A stretch of 13,085 nt of DNA from Bacteroidales bacterium (GTDB taxonomy: Bacteria; Bacteroidota; Bacteroidia; Bacteroidales; UBA7960). The stretch covers positions 1 to 13,085 of the forward strand of contig SLPR01000476.1 of assembly GCA_007131895.1 (NCBI GenBank), read 5' to 3'. The translations under genes and the position numbers were made by a program. This document shows positions 8,201-13,085 of this stretch, one piece after another. Below the pieces are notes generated by a model that was not told where the DNA came from, ran no database searches, and saw only the letters and a program-made list of their open reading frames with translations. Positions within the stretch are counted from its first letter, which is position 1, and the number at the start of each line of letters is the position of its first letter.

Positions 8201-8986
8201 TGCACCCTGATAGATATAACCCAAAAACGTGAGTATGAGGAAAAGCTAAATCGAGAGCATGAGTTACTTATCAGGGTTTTACAAAACAGTCCCAACGCCA
8301 AAATAATGACAGACAGCAAAGGAAAAATAACTTTTGCCAACAAGCTTGCTTCGCAACTTTTTCAGATAACTGAAGCAAAAATCAGTAATGGTCTCTCATT
8401 TGATGAACTGCCAATTGTTTCAGCTCATTCATCAGTAGATAAAAATAATTTAATCCAACTGGTAGTCAACACGGGTAAAACCTTGTATAATCAGCAATAC
8501 AGTTTTGCAAGTGCCGGCAGATCTAAAGAAGCACTCTTCATTACGGCCTCTCCTGCCTTCGATATACAGAAGAAAGTATCGGAAGTGGTAATGTCTATCG
8601 ATTGCCATTCCAATCTAAACATCAACTCTGATTTGATGACCAAGCAAGTGTCCTCTCTCAGTAATCTTATTGAAACCGGTATTTTTACCCTGGACAATAA
8701 AAGCATCATAACAACCTGGAACAACAAGGCTGAAATCATCTCCGGATTGAAAGCCAAAGATGTAATTGGCAAACAATGCTATGCTTCCCATGAAAAAGAA
8801 ACAAAAGATCAGCAACTGCCATGCTTCCTGCTCGATACTAAAAGAAACTCCATGCAATGCAAGAATTTAATTATTGTTATGGAAAACAAGCAAATCAGCA
8901 TTCAAGCCAATAATATTGAGGTGATAAAAAACCTCAAAGACCAGGTAATTGGCGCCATGGGTTTCTTCGATAAAATTAAAGAATAG
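5270..8986 (+). CDS. CheB-CheR fusion with coiled coil and multiple PAS domains, no kinase
   Basis: The order of domains is: CheB methylesterase (about 33-214), with the catalytic triad S40 in GASAGG, H67 in QHLSP and D159 in GTGSDG, and no receiver in front; CheR methyltransferase (about 232-495), with RRLERRI, the SAM-binding WSVGCSTGEE (333-342), ATDLD (367-371) and the CRNMLIYL motif (438-445); a PAS-like domain (about 536-655); a coiled coil (666-735) made of NEELQ-type heptads; then four PAS domains starting near 745, 865, 998 and 1129. The protein ends in the last PAS domain. Related fusions often continue into a histidine kinase; here no H-box or ATPase domain follows, and the gap after the stop shows none in any frame. 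The expected chemistry is reversible methylation or deamidation of glutamates on a receptor-like target, tuned by PAS sensing. It has no signal peptide or membrane helix, so it is cytoplasmic. A strong terminator upstream isolates it from the preceding regulator. Confidence 0.94.
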   Translation: MNQEGKDNPAHGNIAEEKIHDMTNTPAEERNGFCVGVGASAGGLEALEQFFRKMPSDSGLSFVVVQHLSPDYKSLMVELLSKHTMMQVQRAEDGMKIMPDCIYLIPPKKNMTIFHGALFLSDQNHNHIINLPIDIFFRSLAEDYGDKSVGIILSGTGSDGTLGIRAIKGIGGMVMAQDDNSAKFDGMPRSAIATGMVDYILPAEKMPEELLKYIKHPLTSKAREKENTSGHDNTLGKILSIIRNTTGVDFAYYKPNTIIRRLERRISINQISSYEDYVIFLEQSVKEVNILYKELLIGVTRFFRDTDGFDIIKEQVIPRILKNKSKDDPIRLWSVGCSTGEEAYSLAMLLKEHIGENDNNHDIKIFATDLDKESIEYGSMGLYPESIVADVSMERLKKFFIKKEKGYQIKENIRKMVIFATHNIIKDPPFSKIDLISCRNMLIYLKPLMQKKVLSLFHFSLHKNGYLFLGSSESLGDLSRNFNTLNSKWKIYSFKDNFNNDNIGDFLLPSIHRPKSSSMIPEIAVKNHATSDITDYIYNSIIEEFLPPSVIIDENFEIVHILKDVNKYIKLPSGKISLDILSLVRKEICTTLSIAIHKSLKENKEIIYNDFKLREKGEIIHLNIKVKPIEKKIKSRKLLFIAFEEQHTIKTIISENDSQSIEYDTNQQIKDLELELKYTRENLQATIEELGTSNEELQATNEELIASNEELQSTNEELQSVNEELYTVNSEYQNKIDILTQLNNDINNLLKNTNIGTVFLDRNLLIRKYTPAVTSAINILDMDIGRPIHHISHNTLYDSLLEDIENVLRTLVIKEVEVQGKKNNWFLMRILPYRTLENAIDGVVITFFDITERKIFEEQIQRKSNLLISVLDNSPVASTILDENGKITYANHMAEKVLGLTKDEITRRSFNTPKWKITDENGQDIPDEKLPFMIVTQTGIPVFNIIHNIEWPDGIQKTLSINGSPIFDEHKKVDGVVCTLIDITQKREYEEKLNREHELLIRVLQNSPNAKIMTDSKGKITFANKLASQLFQITEAKISNGLSFDELPIVSAHSSVDKNNLIQLVVNTGKTLYNQQYSFASAGRSKEALFITASPAFDIQKKVSEVVMSIDCHSNLNINSDLMTKQVSSLSNLIETGIFTLDNKSIITTWNNKAEIISGLKAKDVIGKQCYASHEKETKDQQLPCFLLDTKRNSMQCKNLIIVMENKQISIQANNIEVIKNLKDQVIGAMGFFDKIKE
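7331..7456 (+). repeat. six tandem 21-base coding repeats (coiled-coil heptads)
   Basis: Six in-register 21-base units begin at 7331, 7352, 7373, 7394, 7415 and 7436. Each encodes EEL followed by two or three variable residues and S/T/V-N (residues 688-729). The first three codons are nearly constant (GAA/GAG, GAG, CTG/TTG/CTT), while the wobble positions vary. The repeat forms the linker helix between the CheR/PAS half and the C-terminal PAS array. It also explains a long antisense open frame over the same place. Confidence 0.9.
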
Positions 8987-9523
8987 CTTCTGGCACCGAA
9001 AATCTCTCCCGAATTGCACTCTGCATCCGGATTTTTTTTCTCTGCCATACCGCAAGAAACAACCCAAGAGGGGCTATCTCCAACAGCCTTTCAGGCTCAT
9101 TGAGTTTGCCGGAATGGCCCCTGTTTTACATACAGTTATTCACTTCTGCAGGCTCATCGTTCGCTTCCAGGGATGGTATTTGGGTCGTCACTGTTTAGGT
9201 TTACCCGAATAATTAAAAAAATACCCTGCGAATCATGATATCACTGTATTTTTATTAAAAAATTATTAATATATTCACCTCCTTTAATAAACGACAGAGG
9301 TATTGCACAAATAGCTCATAAACAAACAGTTAATATGAAGCGATGTTTTTTTTCGTTTTCAAAAACTGTCGAAAACCATGTTAGGAACCAGCCATGTGAA
9401 GCCAGAGGCCAATATCTAATCGTCAAACATTGCAAAAGACAAAAGATATTTTATACTAAGCAACTATTTCAACAATGTAAGTTTTCTCAAATCGTCTCCA
9501 ATTGATTCAAATTTAATATTTAG
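8987..9523 (+). other. 537-base gap without a convincing gene
   Basis: Apart from the probable terminator at its left end, no protein or RNA gene is recognisable. The left part (to about 9210) has higher GC. It holds a nested stem (AGGGGC 9069-9074 with GCCCCT 9117-9122 around the hairpin AGCCT-TTC-AGGCT 9085-9097), a 9-base direct repeat CAGGCTCAT (9092-9100 and 9149-9157), and a hairpin 9177-9211 with one G-T pair. The right part is A/T-rich and contains a 56-codon frame (9335-9505) that I do not trust as a gene. No exact TAnnTTTG promoter element was found before the gene at 9524; the nearest are TATTTTTA (9247) and TAAGTTTT (9478), each without a matching upstream box. Confidence 0.6.
9008..9039 (+). 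terminator. probable imperfect terminator after the CheB-CheR gene
   Basis: TCCGAAT pairs with ATCCGGA (one A-C mismatch). After a bulged T, GC pairs with GC around the loop ACTCT. Eight T residues follow at 9032-9039. It starts 22 bases after the stop codon. The mismatch and bulge make it weaker than the terminator at 5025. Confidence 0.5.
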
Positions 9524-9961
9524 ATGAAGAAGAACATTACGATTATTATTGCAGAAGACGACGAAGGGCATGCTCTCCTCATCAAAAGGAATTTAAAAAG
9601 AGCGGGTGTGGTCAATCCAATCATCCACTTCACCAATGGTGAAGAGGTTTTGGAATTCTTTCTGGGTGAGAATTCGGATTACCTGAAAAACAACTGCACA
9701 AGCTATATAATTTTACTCGATCTGAAAATGCCCAAGGTAGATGGAATAGAAGTTTTGGAAAAACTTAAATCTACGCCATCCACAAAGAAAATTCCCGTCA
9801 TAATGATTACCACTACCGACAATCCAAGGGAGATTGACATTTGTCATTCGCTCGGTTGCAACAGCTATATAGTAAAGCCTATTGATTATCAAAAATTTAT
9901 AGAAATAGTCAAAAGGCTTGGCTATTACCTTGAAATAATAGAAATACCAAATCCAATCTGA
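9524..9961 (+). CDS. single-domain response regulator, Rcp1-like
   Basis: This 145-residue receiver has the acidic cluster E11-D12-D13, the phospho-acceptor D66 in ILLDLKMPKVDG, T97 in the switch strand (ITTT) and K118 in YIVKPID. The longer insertion before the phospho-acceptor strand (about 48-60) and the LLDLKMPKVDG and KKIPVIMITT motifs are typical of the Rcp1-like group, whose members often serve as partners of PAS/GAF or phytochrome-type kinases (family knowledge). There is no output domain, so it signals by protein contact or phosphotransfer. The next gene, the receiver-cyclase, starts 7 bases after its stop, so the two are almost surely co-transcribed and possibly functionally coupled. 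The start ATG at 9524 fits the domain edge, with only six residues before the first strand. It has no close sequence match to the other lone receiver at 4613, so the two are probably not recent duplicates. Confidence 0.93.
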   Translation: MKKNITIIIAEDDEGHALLIKRNLKRAGVVNPIIHFTNGEEVLEFFLGENSDYLKNNCTSYIILLDLKMPKVDGIEVLEKLKSTPSTKKIPVIMITTTDNPREIDICHSLGCNSYIVKPIDYQKFIEIVKRLGYYLEIIEIPNPI

Positions 9962-9968
9962 GTAATTC

Positions 9969-11198
9969 ATGTTTAGTAATTCCGGGGTAAATGTATGGAT
10001 AATTGAGGATGACATTCAACTCAATAAGGTAATAGCAAGGAGTTTAATGAAGTCCGGTTTTCACTGTCAGAGTTTCTTCTCTGGCCAGGAAGTGATCGAA
10101 CACATAGACAACCTTGATGAAAACAATTCTCCTGAATCTTTTATGCTGTTGGATTTCCTGCTTGAAGACATGAATGCCATTGAATTGCTCAAAGAGTTGA
10201 AGAGTAAGAAACAGGTATATCCATTTGTCATAATGACAGCTTACGGAGATGAGAAAACAGCGGTAGATCTTATGAAGATGGGAGCTATTGATTATGTGGT
10301 TAAAGAGAAACACTTTATCAATCAAATAGTAAGTGTAATCCAGCGGGCACACGAAAAAATTGAAACCCAGAAAAAGCTTGAACTATCCAGGCTTGAATTG
10401 CAAGACAATGCCCAAAAACTGGAAATGCTAAATAAGAAGATCAACCTGCAGAAACTCGCCCTGGAAAACGAAAAATCAAAAACTGACAAACTACTGCAGA
10501 GCATTTTGCCCAAGCCCATTGCCAAAGAGCTGCTTGAAAAAGGATATTCAAAGCCAAGACACTACAACAGTGTTTCCATTCTTTTTGCCGATGTTATCGG
10601 ATTTTCTGATTTGGCAAAAAAAAGTCCACCCATCGAACTGGTAACCAAACTTGATAGCTATTTCTATTTGTTTGATGAAATAATAGAACAACATGGAATG
10701 GAGAAAATCAAAACTATTGGCGACTGTTACATGTGTGCAGGAGGAATACCGGAAGTTAACGTGAACAATGCCCTTATTACAGTACTTACCGGATTAAAAA
10801 TTCAAGACACCATCAAAAAACTAAAAGAAGAGCATATTACCGATACTCCTGGCTTCAACCTGCGCCTGGGAATACACACTGGAGAGGTGGTAGCGGGAGT
10901 AGTTGGCAAAAACAAATTTGCCTATGATATATGGGGTGATGCTGTTAATATTGCTGCAAGAATCGTTGAAGCGGGTGAAGATGGGAAAGTAAACATCTCT
11001 GAAAAAACTTTCGAACTTGTAAAAGACTATTTCATTTGTACAGAGCGTGGAGATATTATTACCAAAAGAAATTACCCCATTAAAATGTACTTTGTTGAAA
11101 GGCTAAAACCTGAGTTTTCTGCCGAAGATACTGGGAAAAGCCCCAATGTTGCACTGATGAGAATCCTTAATATAAAACAGGATATTCGATATTATTAG
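9969..11198 (+). CDS. response regulator with class III adenylate cyclase output
   Basis: Residues 7-125 form a receiver: E13-D14-D15, phospho-acceptor D62 in LLDFLLEDM, T90 in IMTAYGDEKT and K112 in YVVKE. A coiled coil (about 128-178) leads to LLQSILPKPIAKELLEKG (176-192), the linker type usual before class III cyclases. The cyclase domain (about 198-378) has both metal-binding aspartates, D208 in FADVIGF and D252 in TIGDCYM. The purine-specifying residues are K248 and D320 (in YDIWG), the adenylate cyclase pair rather than the E/C pair of guanylate cyclases, and the transition-state residues N327 and R331 are present in VNIAAR. It should therefore make cAMP from ATP as a cytoplasmic homodimer, under control of receiver phosphorylation. 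It lies 7 bases after the lone receiver gene. No cAMP-binding regulator is encoded in the window, so the cAMP target is unknown. Cyclase identity is firm; nucleotide specificity is a strong prediction. Confidence 0.94.
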   Translation: MFSNSGVNVWIIEDDIQLNKVIARSLMKSGFHCQSFFSGQEVIEHIDNLDENNSPESFMLLDFLLEDMNAIELLKELKSKKQVYPFVIMTAYGDEKTAVDLMKMGAIDYVVKEKHFINQIVSVIQRAHEKIETQKKLELSRLELQDNAQKLEMLNKKINLQKLALENEKSKTDKLLQSILPKPIAKELLEKGYSKPRHYNSVSILFADVIGFSDLAKKSPPIELVTKLDSYFYLFDEIIEQHGMEKIKTIGDCYMCAGGIPEVNVNNALITVLTGLKIQDTIKKLKEEHITDTPGFNLRLGIHTGEVVAGVVGKNKFAYDIWGDAVNIAARIVEAGEDGKVNISEKTFELVKDYFICTERGDIITKRNYPIKMYFVERLKPEFSAEDTGKSPNVALMRILNIKQDIRYY

Positions 11199-11236
11199 CC
11201 TTATTCTGCGCAAAAACAGTTTTCCTCTGCTTCACT

Positions 11237-11268
11237 TTTGTAAAACCAATTTGTTTGCACTAAATTTG
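11237..11268 (+). promoter_or_regulatory. Bacteroidota-type promoter for the receiver-PAS-kinase gene
   Basis: TTTG at 11237-11240 and TAAATTTG at 11261-11268 match the -33 (TTTG) and -7 (TAnnTTTG) elements exactly, with 20 bases between them. Transcription would start near 11275, leaving a leader of about 54 bases before the ATG at 11329. This is the best promoter match in the window. A second, weaker -7 match (TATCTTTA, 11294-11301) lies just downstream. Confidence 0.6.
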
Positions 11269-11328
11269 TCTGATTGCGTCCCACAAGTTTTACTATCTTT
11301 AATAACTGATAAACATAATATCAAAATA

Positions 11329-13085
11329 ATGCAAAGCCTCTCCAATAAAGATATAACAGAACATTATACCATAATAGTTGTAGAAGATGATGTGGCTTTG
11401 AATACACTTATTCAAAAAACACTTCAAAAAAACAATTACCAAACCAAGGGTTTTTACACGGGCAATGAAACCATAGACTGGCTCAAGGAGAATAACAGCC
11501 CTGACATCCTGCTTTTGCTCGATTACCAATTGTATGAAATGAGCGGAGAGCAGGTTATAAAGATTCTTCGCAAAGACAACATTGACATTCCCTTTGTTAT
11601 AATTACCGGCCATGGCGATGAAAAAACAGCCGTGGAAATGATGAAGCTCGGCGCCCACGACTATATGGTAAAGGACAGCAATTTTATTGATTTGCTGCCC
11701 ACCATCATAAAACAGGTAATTAATCATATCGATATTGAGAGCAAACTTTATGAATCTCAGTTAGCCCTGAAAAAAAGTGAAGAAAAATACCGTAGCATTT
11801 TTGAAAACATCCAGGATGTATATTTTGAGATTTCTCTCAAAGGTGAAGTGCTGGAAATTTCGCCCTCGGTAGAAAACATGCTGTCACTTAAGAAAGAAGA
11901 CATTTTGCACCAGTCTTTATTCCATGACCAAAAAGAAGAAGCCAGCCTGTTGGGCCTGCTGAAGGATAAGGGTGTGATTTCCGATTACGAAGTATTTCTG
12001 AGAAAAGAAAACGGGCAAAAACTCCCTGCATCATTTACCTGCAAGTATATTTATGACCAACACGGTAATCCCAAAAAAATAATCGGTACCATCCGAAACA
12101 TCACAGAACGTAAGCAGGCTGAAGAGGTAATACGACATAGCGAAGAAAGATACAGAATTTTGGCAGAAAACTCCAGCGACATGATTTCCAAGCACAACTG
12201 GGACCGGACGTATCTCTATGTTTCGCCAGCCTGCACCAACCTCCTGGGTTATTATCCCGATGAGCTTACCGGCCGCTCTGCTTACCAACTTATCCATACC
12301 GATGATGTTGAAAACATAAGAAAAAATCACATCCTTTTGCTGGAAAACAGAACCAACTCATTTATTGAAAGCTACAGGATAAGAAAAAAAGACGGATCCT
12401 ATATTTGGTTTGAAACCAACAACCAGGTCATTTATAACCAAAATACCAACCTGGTGCAGGAAATTGTTTGCGTTTCGCGCGATATAACCGAAAGAAAAGA
12501 TAAAGAGGAGTTGCTCAAAGCCAAAGAAGTAGCAGAGAGAGCCAACAAAGCAAAATCTGAATTCCTGGCCAACATGAGCCATGAAATCAGAAACCCCCTT
12601 AATGCTATCATTGGCATGACCAGCACCCTTTCAAAAACTCCGCTCAACCAGGACCAGAAACAATATCTTAACTCCATTTCCGTTTCTTCTACCAACCTTT
12701 TAAGCATCCTGAACGACATTCTGGATTTCTCGAAAATTGAAGCCAAAAAAGTGGACCTTGTTTTTGCAAGCTTCAGTCTGAGAGAAGTAGCAAAGCAAAC
12801 CCTTGAAATGTATACCCCGCAGGTAGAATCAAAAAACCTTTCTATCTCTTACACCATTGCACAGGGCACACCGGAGAATTTGTATGGTGATGAAAAGAAA
12901 ATCATACAAATCCTCAACAACCTCATCAGCAATGCAATAAAATTCACCAATGAAGGCAAGGTGGAGGTCCTTATTAGTTGCAAAAATCAAAAGTCCGATA
13001 CGGTCAATATACAATTCCAGGTTATTGACACTGGAATAGGTGTCAAAAAGGAGGATATTCCCAAGATGTTTGAAACCTTCAGGCA
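11329..13085 (+). CDS. receiver-PAS-PAS histidine kinase (3' end missing)
   Basis: The ATG at 11329 opens a frame that runs off the window after 585 full codons. It begins with a receiver (about 13-132): E19-D20-D21, phospho-acceptor D65 in LLLLDYQ, T93 in IITGHGDEKT and K115 in YMVKD. Two PAS domains follow (about 152-260 and 273-388), each closing with the usual DITERK or NITERK signature. Then comes a HisKA dimerisation domain with the phospho-accepting H418 in MSHEIRNPL, and the beginning of the ATPase domain with the N-box N535 in NLISNAIKFT and the G1 box DTGIG (567-571). The window stops at the F-box, MFETF. There is no membrane helix or signal peptide in the visible part, so it is a cytoplasmic sensor. 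A receiver placed in front makes it a target of another kinase or a source of feedback. More receivers or an Hpt domain could follow beyond the edge. It is the only histidine kinase in the window and so the prime candidate donor for the neighbouring receivers (inference). Confidence 0.95.
   Translation, partial: MQSLSNKDITEHYTIIVVEDDVALNTLIQKTLQKNNYQTKGFYTGNETIDWLKENNSPDILLLLDYQLYEMSGEQVIKILRKDNIDIPFVIITGHGDEKTAVEMMKLGAHDYMVKDSNFIDLLPTIIKQVINHIDIESKLYESQLALKKSEEKYRSIFENIQDVYFEISLKGEVLEISPSVENMLSLKKEDILHQSLFHDQKEEASLLGLLKDKGVISDYEVFLRKENGQKLPASFTCKYIYDQHGNPKKIIGTIRNITERKQAEEVIRHSEERYRILAENSSDMISKHNWDRTYLYVSPACTNLLGYYPDELTGRSAYQLIHTDDVENIRKNHILLLENRTNSFIESYRIRKKDGSYIWFETNNQVIYNQNTNLVQEIVCVSRDITERKDKEELLKAKEVAERANKAKSEFLANMSHEIRNPLNAIIGMTSTLSKTPLNQDQKQYLNSISVSSTNLLSILNDILDFSKIEAKKVDLVFASFSLREVAKQTLEMYTPQVESKNLSISYTIAQGTPENLYGDEKKIIQILNNLISNAIKFTNEGKVEVLISCKNQKSDTVNIQFQVIDTGIGVKKEDIPKMFETFR

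Noticed and set aside
9177..9211. Hairpin TATTTGGGT / ACCCGAATA as a terminator
   Set aside because: The 17-base loop is large, one pair is G-T, and it is followed by A residues, not T residues, on the + strand.
8949..9212. Overlapping 87-codon frame across the end of the CheB-CheR gene
   Set aside because: Its first part is the +1/-1 shadow of the real gene, the rest runs through the terminator, and the translation shows no recognisable features.
8987..9523. A histidine kinase domain separated from the CheB-CheR-PAS gene by a frameshift
   Set aside because: No H-box, N-box or G-box like sequence appears in any frame of the gap, and the gene ends cleanly after a PAS domain and before a probable terminator.
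11199..11236. AAAACAGTTTT as a terminator after the cyclase gene
   Set aside because: The loop would be a single base and no T run follows a stable stem, so read-through is possible.
11299..11727. Antisense frame of 142 codons opposite the kinase receiver, and others up to the window end
   Set aside because: The + strand frame from 11329 encodes an unbroken receiver-PAS-PAS-HisKA-ATPase protein over the same region.

Overview
The window looks like a chromosomal segment of a Bacteroidota bacterium. The evidence is low-to-moderate GC, starts without clear Shine-Dalgarno sequences, matches to the Bacteroidota promoter pattern (TTTG, about 20 bases, TAnnTTTG), and proteins of types I recognise from that phylum: an ABCG-like transporter of about 1000 residues, a paired lipoprotein, and a small secreted protein ending in a GCAVGV-type motif. 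All genes lie on the + strand. The genus cannot be fixed from the sequence alone. There is no rRNA, tRNA, transposase, integrase, phage gene or CRISPR array.

Left part (1-4506), cell envelope. A 5'-truncated ABC-2/ABCG-type transporter carries its ATPase and membrane domains in one chain and has a very large loop between the fifth and sixth membrane helices. It is followed 31 bases later by a helical lipoprotein of unknown function, probably in the same transcript. A small secreted Cys-containing protein of unknown function comes next, with its own weak promoter match.

Right part (4613-13085), signal transduction. It holds, in order: a single-domain response regulator closed by a strong terminator; a 1238-residue CheB-CheR-coiled-coil-multi-PAS fusion with no kinase domain; a 537-base non-coding gap; a single-domain response regulator of the Rcp1-like kind; a receiver-coiled-coil-class III cyclase whose residues predict adenylate cyclase; and, behind a good promoter match, a receiver-PAS-PAS-histidine kinase cut off by the window end inside its ATPase domain. 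Four receiver domains, one methylesterase/methyltransferase fusion, one cyclase and one kinase thus lie within 8.5 kb, with no chemoreceptor, CheA, CheW or DNA-binding output domain in view.

A reasonable reading (inference) is a sensory network in which the kinase phosphorylates one or more neighbouring receivers and one output is cAMP. The receivers of the cyclase and of the kinase are close relatives, which suggests one receiver was duplicated and attached to two different outputs. The least described material is the ABC transporter/lipoprotein pair and the CheB-CheR-PAS protein without an effector domain.
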